From Chrysomallon squamiferum (lineage: Eukaryota > Mollusca > Gastropoda > Neomphalida > Peltospiridae): 25,000 nucleotides of DNA. The notes under the pieces are model-generated. The model worked only from the letters and a program-made list of their open reading frames with translations. It had not been told where the DNA came from and made no database searches. Shown here piece by piece: positions 10,459 to 19,200 of the stretch. Where the stretch lies: NCBI GenBank assembly GCA_012295275.1, contig CM022673.1:4156105-4181104 (forward strand). The letters are read 5' to 3'. Position numbers and translations under genes: made by a program. Numbering within the stretch: the first letter of the stretch is position 1; every line of letters begins with the position of its first letter.

Positions 10459-10529
10459 TTAATAATAATAATAACAATAATAATAATAATAAATGATGAT
10501 GATGATGATGATGATAATGATAATGATAA
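10459..10529. repeat. (AAT)n-(ATG)n-(AATG/ATA) compound microsatellite
   Basis: AAT units interrupted by one AAC give way to about seven ATG units and then ATAATG repeats. The AAT/ATG switch mirrors that at 3640-3742. Confidence 0.95.
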
Positions 10530-10671
10530 GAAGATCAAATGAAATAAAATAAAATAGGTATAGATCCTGCAAACATTTGGTATGGATCAAACGATCCCAT
10601 CAAAGCCTGCTTGAGCAGTTTTCGAATAAGAACAGTGCGAATGGTTTCACTCACTTCTCTCACCTTCTGCG

Positions 10672-11808
10672 TCAGTCTGATGACTTCTTGCCAAGCTGGG
10701 CTGAAAAGCCGTAGTGGTCCAGTCTGCGTTTTCCCAACTGTGCTGCGAAGCCATATTTATCCGTAGACTTTTTGCCGAGTTGTGGGGCGAATCCGAATCG
10801 ATCAGTAGATTTTTTGCCCAACTGTGGGGCAAATCCGAACCGATCAGTAGATTTTTTGCCGAGCTGTGGGGCAAATCCGAATCTATCGGTGGACTTTTTG
10901 CCGAGCTGTGGAGCGAATCCAAACCTGTCGGTAGACTTTTTGCCCAGTTGTGGGGCAAATCCGAACCGATCAGTAGATTTTTTGCCGAGCTGTGGGGCAA
11001 ATCCGAATCTATCGGTAGATTTTTTGCCCAACTGTGGGGCAAATCCGAACCGATCAGTAGATTTTTTGCCGAGCTGTGGGGCAAATCCGAATCTATCGGT
11101 AGACTTTTTGCCCAGTTGTGGGGCAAATCCGAATCTATCGGTAGACTTTTTGCCCAGTTGTGGGGCAAATCCGAATCTATCGGTAGACTTTTTGCCTAAT
11201 TGTGGAGCAAATCCGAACCGATCGGTAGATTTTTTCTCAAGTTGGCCAAAATAACCATAGCTATCCGATTTTCGTTTTCCAAGCTGAGCCATAAAGCCGT
11301 AAGAATCTACAGACCTCTTCACTCGAGGGCTGTCGAAATCAGCTAAACTTAACATTCGTTTCCCCAGCTGTGGATAATAGCCAAACCTGTCGACAGCCCT
11401 TTTGCCCAGTTGTGGCATAAAACCGAGCTGATCCACCAGTCTTCTGCGGACAAGTCCGAACCTTTTCCCCAGCTGCGCTGTAAATCCGTAATAATCCAGA
11501 GCTCGTTTTCCAAGCTGGGACAAGTAACCGTACTGGTCCAATCCACGTTTACCTAACCTAGCTTTAAACATCATAGGATCCAGCTCCCGTTTGCTCATCC
11601 CGGGCGAATACAAATAAGAGTCTAAATCTCTTTTATCACTAGCTTCTTTGCCATTTAGGCTTTCTTTTGAGTCTATGCCGTTAAAATATCCTAAGGAATC
11701 AACACCGGACTCACTGTCGTAGCTGATATCGTCAGCTCTGACTACGACAACAGCTATCAATGTTATTGTGAACAATCCGAGGCCAGTTGATCGGTGTACT
11801 AGAAACAT
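10672..11808 (-). CDS. Buccalin / allatostatin-A-type neuropeptide precursor
   Basis: A 378-residue secreted prohormone. Residues 1-25 form a signal peptide: basic start, hydrophobic core ending VVVV, cleavage likely after Arg-Ala. An acidic spacer runs to the Lys-Arg at 59-60. Then come peptides of pattern xxD-(Y/F)G(F/Y)xxQL followed by Gly and a dibasic pair, which gives Leu-amide. In order the amidated ones are ELDPMMFKARL, GLDQYGYLSQL, ALDYYGFTAQL, LVDQLGFMPQL, AVDRFGYYPQL, SVDSYGFMAQL, eleven STDRFGFAPQL (residues 194-347), STDKYGFAAQL and LDHYGFSAQL: 19 in all. DLDSYLYSPGMS, FGLV, MLSLADFDSPRV and SDSYGYFGQLE lack the amidation Gly. The multi-copy layout and the D-x-(Y/F)-G-F core with a C-terminal Leu-amide match molluscan buccalins, homologues of arthropod allatostatin A that act on a G-protein-coupled receptor. 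I chose the ATG at 11808 because it has A at -3, begins the signal peptide and lies just inside a splice acceptor. The frame extends eight codons further to a TTG, but that crosses the acceptor. Family assignment is confident; exact orthology is not proven. Confidence 0.85.
   Translation of the reverse strand: MFLVHRSTGLGLFTITLIAVVVVRADDISYDSESGVDSLGYFNGIDSKESLNGKEASDKRDLDSYLYSPGMSKRELDPMMFKARLGKRGLDQYGYLSQLGKRALDYYGFTAQLGKRFGLVRRRLVDQLGFMPQLGKRAVDRFGYYPQLGKRMLSLADFDSPRVKRSVDSYGFMAQLGKRKSDSYGYFGQLEKKSTDRFGFAPQLGKKSTDRFGFAPQLGKKSTDRFGFAPQLGKKSTDRFGFAPQLGKKSTDRFGFAPQLGKKSTDRFGFAPQLGKKSTDRFGFAPQLGKKSTDRFGFAPQLGKKSTDRFGFAPQLGKKSTDRFGFAPQLGKKSTDRFGFAPQLGKKSTDKYGFAAQLGKRRLDHYGFSAQLGKKSSD
10768..11229 (-). 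repeat. Eleven-copy 42-bp coding tandem repeat
   Basis: Eleven 42-base units encode the same 14 residues, STDRFGFAPQLGKK, without any amino-acid difference. At DNA level the units differ only at synonymous sites. Some copies are identical over all 42 bases, and two sequence classes alternate in part of the array. One degenerate unit (STDKYGFAAQLGKR) follows on the C-terminal side and the Gly-less SDSYGYFGQLE unit precedes it. Because the unit is a multiple of three and lacks stops, other frames are also open across it; these are shadows. Confidence 0.95.
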
Positions 11809-11818
11809 CGTCAGCGCA

Positions 11819-11850
11819 ATCTGGAAAGACAATTAAAAGACAAAATGAAT
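11819..11850 (-). other. 3' splice acceptor of the buccalin-like coding exon
   Basis: On the minus strand a pyrimidine-rich stretch ending TTGTCTTTCCAG stops at 11821, so the exon would begin at 11820. Twelve untranslated bases then precede the ATG at 11808. This implies an intron in the 5' untranslated region with the promoter and first exon further right. I could not place that first exon. Confidence 0.65.
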
Positions 11851-12139
11851 GGTAAAGAAAGGAAAAAAAACCAATGAAGGATAAATAAGAGACAAGAACA
11901 ATAGTGAATTAAGAGTAAGGAAGAATGTGATGTGACGGTCAAGGAAATTTTAAAAATCAGATGTAGAAAATTGGATTTCGTTTCACTTTAGAAGTTATAT
12001 GTTCAAATAAATGGTTAGGATCAAAAGAATGTTGGTTGTTTCTTCAATATCAGTTTTTATAAGATCAGTGAATAAATTATCATCAGTATCATCATCAACA
12101 TGAACATCATCGTCATAACTGTATTTATTTATAGATGTA
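11851..12139. other. Likely intron or 5' flank of the buccalin-like gene
   Basis: AT-rich and A-rich sequence with no open frame. If the acceptor at 11821 is used, this is intron sequence. Confidence 0.5.
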
Positions 12140-12277
12140 TATCTCTCTCTCTTTATCTATCTACCCATCCATCCATCCATCCATCCATCTGTCTGTCTGT
12201 ATGTATGTCTGTCTTTCTATCCATCTATCTATCTATCTATCTATCTATCTGTCTGTCTGTCTGTCTGTCTATCTATA
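12140..12277. repeat. Compound tetranucleotide repeat (ATCC, GTCT, ATCT)
   Basis: CT units, then about seven ATCC units, GTCT/GTAT units, about eight ATCT units and about five GTCT units. The 115-codon plus-strand frame through it (Ser/Leu/Ile rich) is a repeat artefact. Confidence 0.95.
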
Positions 12278-12439
12278 TTTGTCTTTTTCCTTTCCTTAAG
12301 AACACTGAAGAGTACCAGCTATTACCAACACTTACAACGGGAAATAAACCAAATAAATCTACACAAACTGAGCAACATCGCACTAATAGTGATGCAATTT
12401 TCCAAAGCACCACTACAAAATTCGTCAATACGTTAAAAC

Positions 12440-12760
12440 TACAATGAAAAATTCTCTCAGAATTTCTGCTGCAGATTTTGCGAATCCTAATCACCGAGGC
12501 TTCACAGCCGCAATTCATGCAAACTTCGAGTCTGTATTGCAACACTGATTGGCCGGTTTGAGGTGCTTGGAAAAAATCTCGAAAAGACCATTTGGGATTA
12601 CTCCCGGGGAATGATTAACCCGCCCGATGGTTGGTAATGAATGACTCTGTTTGAAGAGACGACACGTTGCCCATTCTGAGAACGCGCTTGTTAACTCGGC
12701 TCCATGATTGTACAAATTACACGCATTAGATGAACGTAATGTCTGCGAGAAAGTGTGAAT
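12440..12760. other. Complex non-coding island, candidate regulatory DNA
   Basis: About 320 bases free of simple repeats and less AT-biased. It contains a CCAAT-box in reverse (ATTGG at 12548-12552), a GGGATTA homeodomain-type site (12594-12600) and GATTAACC just downstream. It lies 0.6-1 kb upstream of the buccalin-like coding exon, so it could carry that gene's first exon or an enhancer. That link is inference from position. The open frames on the minus strand match no family. Confidence 0.3.
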
Positions 12761-12827
12761 TTAAAAAATAAAAAATAAAAGGAAATCGATAAAATTCTGA
12801 ATTTATTACAGTTGAATAATTGTTTCA

Positions 12828-12930
12828 TTTTTTTTTTTTTTTTTTTAAATTATAATTAACTTGTTAAATTATAATTTAAATTTAATATTGTAATAATAAC
12901 AACAATAATAATAATAATAATAACAACAAC

Positions 12931-12968
<38 letters not shown>

Positions 12969-12988
12969 ATAAATATATATATATATAC
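12828..12988. repeat. Poly-T, (AAT/AAC)n and (TA)n
   Basis: T run at 12828-12846, AT-rich linker, then AAT units with AAC interruptions from about 12888 to 12965 and a short TA run. Confidence 0.9.
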
Positions 12989-13186
12989 AATAAAATAAAA
13001 TAAAATAATATTGCCAAATCATGTGATGAAAAGATATTGGCCTTACGAATAAGAGATCCTTTGATTATCCTTTTTCTTCCTTCTAATTAATGGTGCAACA
13101 GATTAACTGTATCTATAGACAGGCAGCTGATTGTTGATTCAAGCCACGCCTCGGTGATTTAGAGCGAGCAACTAACACATGACGGG

Positions 13187-13194
13187 TCACGTGA
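13187..13194. promoter_or_regulatory. TCACGTGA palindromic E-box
   Basis: Perfect eight-base palindrome with a CACGTG core, in a short complex stretch (13080-13260). The extended form GGTCACGTGATC resembles sites for USF/MiT-type bHLH-ZIP factors. It lies about 1.4 kb upstream of the buccalin-like exon. No direct evidence of function. Confidence 0.35.
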
Positions 13195-13260
13195 TCAGTC
13201 CTCGTCTACGACTCATTTATTAAAGAGGTGCATTTTCCCAGCCCATGGGAAGGTTGATTC

Positions 13261-14439
13261 TTAATATCCCTTGCTGTTAATCGAAAATAGAACTACATCG
13301 TGATAGTGGGTTTCCTTTCTTATTATGAGTATAGTTCTTGGCCACATGTAAAAGATATTGTATAAGTTTTCTTTTAAAAGATGTGTGTTGAGCGGCCTTG
13401 TATAAAACAGTTCTTCATTTCTGCTTTGCGTGCCCAAGAAAAAATGCTTCACAAAAACGCCGTTCTGATTAACACGCTATAATATCAGAATTATACGAAA
13501 ACAACACCTAACTTATTAATGAGATATATATAGCCTTGTTTACGTATCCTTTGATGGAAAAAATGTGATTAAACGATTTTGACGTGAAAGACACTTTAGC
13601 TGTGAAGAACTTTACTTCTCTCTCTCATGGATGACTAACGTAACCGTTCACTGGTACGAAAATCGTAATAACAATGACTGTGTAATTGGTCCATCGAGTC
13701 GTAGACCATGAATAATGTATTTAAAGAGTGATTAGTGTATTTTAGTATATTTATCTTAACACGAACAAGGTTTTAACTTAGTTTAGACTGCACGGTTGAT
13801 CACTGTTTGAGCCCCCACCAGAGCCACCATCTCACCTACTCTTATCAAAGACTGCTGCGCATATGTTCAAGTCTAAGGGAAGGTGCATATGAAGAACATT
13901 TCTTGCTACTAATAAAAGGAAGTAACCTGTCGCGTGCCCGTAAACGGTTTTCTTTTCATTATCTTTATGGTTTTTAAATATATGTCTGATGCCATAAATA
14001 ATCACAGATTTAAAACCGCGTCAATTGAGTCATTAAATAAACATTGTTTTCTTCCTTTGCATATATCAGCAGACAGCAGATAAACCTTCGGCTTTTAGAC
14101 TAGGTACATGTTGTAAAAAAAGGTTAACATTACCTCAATGGGAAGTTGTAAATTAACAAAAACCAACCTTATCTTTAATCCCCAAAACACAAACACACAG
14201 GGAAATGAGCCACAAAAATACTGGAGCAGAAATAAGCAATAAGACGCTTCCAGAAGGGTTGATATTAGAATGAATTAAAGTCCACATTAGTACTGGTACC
14301 AGAGAGGTACAGCGGATTTTCATTCCGTTATCTACAGTTTGGGAAAGTATTGCTTTCAATATGTTTTAAGCGTGTATTTTCAACAGTTCAACTAATTGTT
14401 TATTAACACTGCATTTTAACGGCTCGGTGTATCTATTTT
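13261..14439. other. Non-coding, no gene recognised
   Basis: Mixed sequence without long simple repeats. Short open frames (minus 13261-13452 and 14153-14359) have no recognisable content. No splice-flanked exon could be supported. Confidence 0.5.
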
Positions 14440-14754
14440 AGGTCAGAAACCTCAACAGGTCAATTCGTTGTTTATTATCCTATCAGCGAAAACAGAATAA
14501 CGACACCTTTGCTTTATCGGATTTACAAACAACGTGTATTCTTGCGTTTAATGACATTGTCGAGCAAATTGCTTGATAACGGGTTTTACTCAAACACGTT
14601 AGTTGTTCGCTCAATCACGCTACACGAAATGTCGATCAGCGGGCGAGAGCCAAGTTGTAATAATCAACGCCGTGAAAAACATTTTCCGCCGCTAAGTAAA
14701 TTGCCGGAGATCGCATCATCAGCAAAAAGGTGTTTGAAAATGGCCTCTCTGTAG
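14440..14754. other. Complex CpG-containing island, function unknown
   Basis: Non-repetitive and visibly richer in CG dinucleotides than its surroundings. An 81-codon plus-strand open frame (14509-14754) crosses it, but the track start is not an ATG and the first in-frame ATG (14551) leaves 67 codons. The protein lacks a signal peptide, membrane segment or known domain. A conserved non-coding element is at least as likely as a small gene. Confidence 0.3.
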
Positions 14755-14781
14755 TTTTTTTTTTTTATTTTTTTTTTTTTT
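14755..14781. repeat. T-rich run
   Basis: Poly-T interrupted by a single A. Confidence 0.9.
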
Positions 14782-15173
14782 CTGGATTCTCCTGTAATTA
14801 AACTCTCTCTTGTGAAGAAAGAAACATGCACGTTTATTTACAACTCAAAGATTTTTAATTACTCTCGAATGTGAAAAGGTTAAACTTCTTAGTAGATGTA
14901 CTCATAATTACGCGTGTGGGTGTTTGTTTGCGCGTGTTCATCCATGCATGAATGAATATTCGCACATACATGTGTGTATGCTTTATGAAGCTAACTAATG
15001 GAAACTGCTAAGATGCTGTGTGGACATTTTTGACATAATAAATAGCGATATGCTCTTTCTTTATTTCTTACTATGTTATGACAGTTTTTAAAAGATGTTT
15101 TCATATGCATACTATTATTTTCTCTATAGTGGTTACCGCTTTTTTCATTATAAATAATTCTCTCATTTATGAC

Positions 15174-15220
15174 TTCATCATCATCATCATCGTCATTTTT
15201 TTTTTTTTTTTTTTTTTTCT
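15174..15220. repeat. (ATC)n followed by poly-T
   Basis: About six ATC units, one CGTC interruption, then about 23 T residues. A short (TTTA)n run follows at about 15295-15315. Confidence 0.9.
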
Positions 15221-15515
15221 TCATCCTTACCTCTTTGCATTCTTCTTCACGTAACGATTTTATCTGAGGCTTTCTTAACATCCTTCGAAATAAATTTATT
15301 TATTTATTTATTTAAATAATTTTTTTTAACTCCTTTTCAGAAGATCGTCTAGCGTGCTGTATCACCGGAAACACTGGCAACGAGGTCAGACGCAGTTTAT
15401 CCGGATCCGTAATTTTCTAACTCGTCTATACCTTTAATGTGAAATCTTTTTAATGCAACTGGCTCAAGGATAGAAAGAGTTCTTCAAGTATCTGGCAATG
15501 AGACGTGGTGTCAAT

Positions 15516-15534
15516 TAGCCGGCAGAGGGCGCCA
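15516..15534 (+). promoter_or_regulatory. CTCF-like insulator motif
   Basis: TTAGCCGGCAGAGGGCGCC plus the next A-containing position fit the animal CTCF core (CCASYAGRKGGCRSY with its flanks) at all but one position: G replaces A at the third core base. The motif lies in a complex, CpG-containing stretch (15330-15640) between simple repeats. Molluscs have a CTCF gene, so use as an insulator or loop anchor is plausible. It would separate the buccalin-like gene from the right half of the window. Confidence 0.5.
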
Positions 15535-15695
15535 GGGTTCACGGCGTGAGTAACGGTGTTGATGACTGTCATATACTTCAGTGCTCTGTCGGTAATTTCG
15601 CACTCTATCATTTATGGCGTCTCGTCAATATTTCATTTACTTTTTATTTATTTTTTTATCTTTTATTTTTTTTTTTACTTTGGTTGCAGTGTAAA

Positions 15696-15810
15696 TTTTT
15701 TTTTTTTTTTTTTTTGATTTACTTGTTTTCAAGAAACTGTGTATAATATATATATATATATATATTTTTTTTATTGATCGGAATTTTGTTTGTATTTATT
15801 TGTTATTCAT

Positions 15811-15845
<35 letters not shown>
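15696..15845. repeat. Poly-T and two (TA)n runs
   Basis: T run at 15696-15715, TA units at about 15746-15765 and again at 15818-15845. Confidence 0.9.
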
Positions 15846-15848
<3 letters not shown>

Positions 15849-15946
15849 GATAGTTACTAAAAGAATTAGCATAATGCTGAATTAAAGCTTGCCTAAGACA
15901 GATTGGCAGAGTAACTTCATAAGATAAATAGAGATTGAGGTAGAGA

Positions 15947-16016
15947 TATGTGTATGTGTGCGTGCTGTATGTGTGTTTGTGTTCATACACACACACTATT
16001 ACACACACACACACAC
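15947..16016. repeat. (TG)n and (CA)n in inverted arrangement
   Basis: TG/TATG-rich sequence at 15947-15982 is followed by CA repeats at 15985-16016. The two halves are partly complementary and could form a hairpin. Confidence 0.8.
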
Positions 16017-17270
16017 GAAAATGTGTATATGACAGAAATAGATGTGTATTAAAGAAAACGCATATAGTTAGATTCAAGATTCTAAATCCTCTTCGCACAA
16101 TCTGGAAGTATTCTATCGGGAATCATACACATGCAGACCTGTTGTTAACAGCTCAGTCTGAAAACAACAGGTAATAACTCTAAAAGATTCCTTTCACTGA
16201 GTATTTACGGTATTAAGGAAACTGTCTGGGGATGCTTTACGAGTAACTGATATTTCTGAAGCTCTGTACAGACAGACAGACAGAACTTTGCGAGAAAAAT
16301 AAGTACGTAATTAGCTCAGTACAACTTAACACGTCTTCGCCTTTGCGCAGAAAATGCCTAAAGTAACCTTTTGAACTGAAGGTTCTAAGAATTCCAGATC
16401 CCGATTTCTCGATATCCTTGCAAGAGAAGTTTTGTTTCGTTGGGCAGCTTTGGGATGTTAATAGTTTCTCCATATATTCTCCTTGTTTGAAGTCTGAGTA
16501 ATATATAGTGTAAATGTCGGGGTTCTATTTGGATTGCTTGTTCTGTGAGCTTCAGTTTTGAGCATGTATACGTAAAAAGAAGCTTGGAATGTAATAAATT
16601 CACTCTGTGACGAAAATATGCCCAAGACAAAATGAGGAAAGTTACAGGTAATTTGTCTATAAGTAATAAGTTATTGCTTATTATCCTTGATGATCCTTGA
16701 AGCTTATCGAAATCTTTTCAAACTGCAATTTGGTTGATGCTAAAAGATTCAAGTGACGTGTTATGTAATATCAGATACTGACAGTTCGAAATACATTATT
16801 ATTCATTTTTGAAACATTTTCTGAAGACAATTTGAACTTAAAAATGATGTAAATAGATTCAGAAAGGCGCACGTAATATTTATTATTTATAAATGAGAAA
16901 ATGTGGAAAATGCGCCTTTTTATTTAAACCACCGTAGCCCATTGAAGACATTTCAGATTATGGTTTTAGGTAAAGATGAAGCAAGCGGTTAGGTTTAAAA
17001 TTCTAGCTTTCTAACAGTGAGTAGAGAACTGGCTGGAACGGGAAATAGACAGGCATGCGCAGATACGCGAACACTTACATATTTGACTTCTTCAGTTAAG
17101 AATCTTAGAAACAACACTTTTCTTATAGATATATAAGATGTGTCAGTAAAGAAAATATATCTGTCGGTGAATGAGGAATGAAAAAGAAATTTAAAAAAAA
17201 AAGGGAAAAAAAAGAAGAAACGAAATGGGAAAATGTTACTGTCTCGATTTTGAGTTGAAAAACAAAAGAC
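16017..17270. other. Non-coding, no gene recognised
   Basis: Mixed sequence. Minus-strand open stretches of about 80-90 codons (16237-16473, 16385-16630, 16995-17276) overlap each other or contain low-complexity Phe runs, and match nothing known to me. Confidence 0.5.
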
Positions 17271-17775
17271 CATCACGGGTCAGAGAGGCCGCTAAACATA
17301 TCACAAAAGAAAAACTGTTTTGATGCCACTAAAAGCATTTGCTAGATGTTCTGTCATTTCATAGCAGAGCGATTGTCCGTGAACAATGCGGCAATTACAC
17401 ATACATCTTTTTATTTACGGTAGTCGTAATTATTGCGCTTCTCGCGATTAGCTCCCCAAGATTCCCCGTGTCTCCAGTTTGATAAGAGAAATAAAATTAG
17501 TCACAAAATGGCCGCCAGCATTCTCGGATAATATCGTTGGAATACTCGGTGATTGAAACTTGCTAAAGTGAAAAATGGTTGCGTAACCCTGGTAATTGCT
17601 TGACAAAATGAGAAACAGTATTGGCTGAGACCTGAATTTATGACGAAAGTACAAAAAGAAATGTGGGTAGCCACCAATATAAAAGTCTCTGTATTCATTC
17701 AAAATATCGACACGCATTAAATTCAGTCTGTTTGTTGACGAGAAAGATCTGTAATATAACTGAGAGAACAAAGAT
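17271..17775. other. Complex island with 107-codon minus open frame
   Basis: Non-repetitive stretch containing CG dinucleotides and an AAAATGGCCGCC sequence near 17505-17516. The minus frame 17448-17771 is open for 107 codons without a recognisable domain, and a second frame is open over most of the same bases. That is typical of chance. I favour non-coding DNA, possibly conserved. Confidence 0.3.
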
Positions 17776-18390
17776 TTTTGAAAACCTCTAACAATATAGC
17801 TTTTCTTAAACGTAATTATTTAACTGTTATTGTATTGTTTATTCGTAACAAAAGCGTCAGTATTCCCTGAATCTATTGTCTAACCTAAATTTAATTTAAT
17901 TCAAACTGTTACAATCTGTCGCTTTCATTAAGCTTCAGTACAATATATATTCTGCAGCAGCATACATATATATATATGGAAAAACCGGTTATTGTCTGAA
18001 GACATGAACTCAAAGCAGCGAAGATCGGAAAGAAGAATTGCATTCGATATTCGACCTGAGCTGGATACACCTGATATCTTAAGACAGTAACAAGTTACTT
18101 CTTTATTCTGTAATCGTAAATAATACAAGAATTAAAAGAAATTAACTGTTTTATATCTCAGCTCACCACTATGGGAATAGCAGATTGTAGGCTGACGTGT
18201 ATTGATTTCTGTGTAGCCTGTGTACATCGATACAAAATAGTTCTTACAAAGCAACAATTTATTTAATATTATTGAAATGAATAGAGTTTTCTAAATTTTA
18301 CTTTTTTAAAAAGATCTAATTACTAAAGAAATCACTTTGAATGATACATTCTTAACATACTAAACATATATAGACACACACAATATCTGT
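17776..18390. other. Non-coding, no gene recognised
   Basis: AT-rich sequence with a short TA run near 17965-17977. Nothing recognisable. Confidence 0.6.
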
Positions 18391-18436
18391 AGATAGATAT
18401 AGATACAGATAGATAGAAAGATAGGTAGATAGGTAT

Positions 18437-18499
<63 letters not shown>

Positions 18500-18500
18500 T
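18391..18500. repeat. (GATA)n microsatellite
   Basis: Imperfect GATA/GGTA units to about 18438, then about 16 perfect GATA units. Minus-strand Tyr/Leu/Ser/Ile frames are artefacts. Confidence 0.95.
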
Positions 18501-18592
18501 ACATAGACAGATATCCTGCAGATATATTTAGTGGCACTGACCAAACACATAACATTTTAGCAATTATATTCAATAAATTACCGGTTACTTAC

Positions 18593-18631
18593 ATATATAT
18601 ATATATGATTGTATGAATGCATGCATGCATG

Positions 18632-18665
<34 letters not shown>

Positions 18666-18719
18666 TGTATGTATGTATGTATGTATGTATGTATGTATGT
18701 ATGTATGTATGTATGTATG
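18593..18719. repeat. (TA)n and (TATG)n microsatellite
   Basis: TA units (18593-18606), ATGC units (18616-18630), then about 21 TATG units to 18719. Confidence 0.95.
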
Positions 18720-18773
18720 CGTCTGTATATCCTGCAATCATTGTACTTACAAACGCACACACATATAACATAA

Positions 18774-18822
18774 GTGTGTGTGTGTGTGTGTGTGTGTTGA
18801 GACAGAGAGAGAGAGAGAGAGG
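18774..18822. repeat. (TG)n-(AG)n compound microsatellite
   Basis: About 12 TG units, TTGAGACAG linker, then about nine AG units. Same motif order as the longer array at 21332-21434. Confidence 0.95.
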
Positions 18823-19200
18823 AAACACATGTCAAGGAAAGCTTTATACTTCGACTGATATTATTAACTAGGTGAAAATAAAATATCCCTCTGTTACAGT
18901 TCAAACAATATCGGCATCTTCAGTATTTGCTACAATCCTATTTAACATGAACTCAAGTGATTAGCAGAACAGAATTAAAGGACAACACACTGAAACTTTG
19001 CCTCGGATTCATAATAATTTACATTAGCTAAATGCAGCAATTTTGTGGCTGTAATTACAAGAACCAGTCCGTGTGTTCATGTCATGATCGATTCCTGTTA
19101 TGGCTGTCCGAATCATGTAATGAAAAGAAACGACAGCTTCCGATAATCCGACATCAGATCTCCGTTTACAATCAAGATGGAGAAACGAGTATTAAAATGA
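18823..19200. other. Non-coding, no gene recognised
   Basis: Mixed sequence. A 64-codon plus frame (19032-19226) with several Cys residues ends in a poly-Phe run coded by the T tract at 19207-19224; no family recognised. Confidence 0.5.

Noticed and set aside
10647-11254. Long open frames overlapping the peptide array in other frames on both strands
   Set aside because: The 42-base unit is a multiple of three and lacks stops in several frames. They have no signal peptide or start context and are shadows of the real precursor.
13235-13255. CCCATGGG palindrome with flanking complementary bases
   Set aside because: Short palindromes like this are common by chance; no other feature supports it.
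17448-17771. 107-codon minus open frame as a gene
   Set aside because: A second frame is open over most of the same region, no domain is recognisable, and no signal peptide or exon boundary is visible.
18352-18904. Repeating tetranucleotides considered as a CRISPR-like or satellite array
   Set aside because: Plain GATA and TATG microsatellites with no unique spacers; a eukaryotic window.
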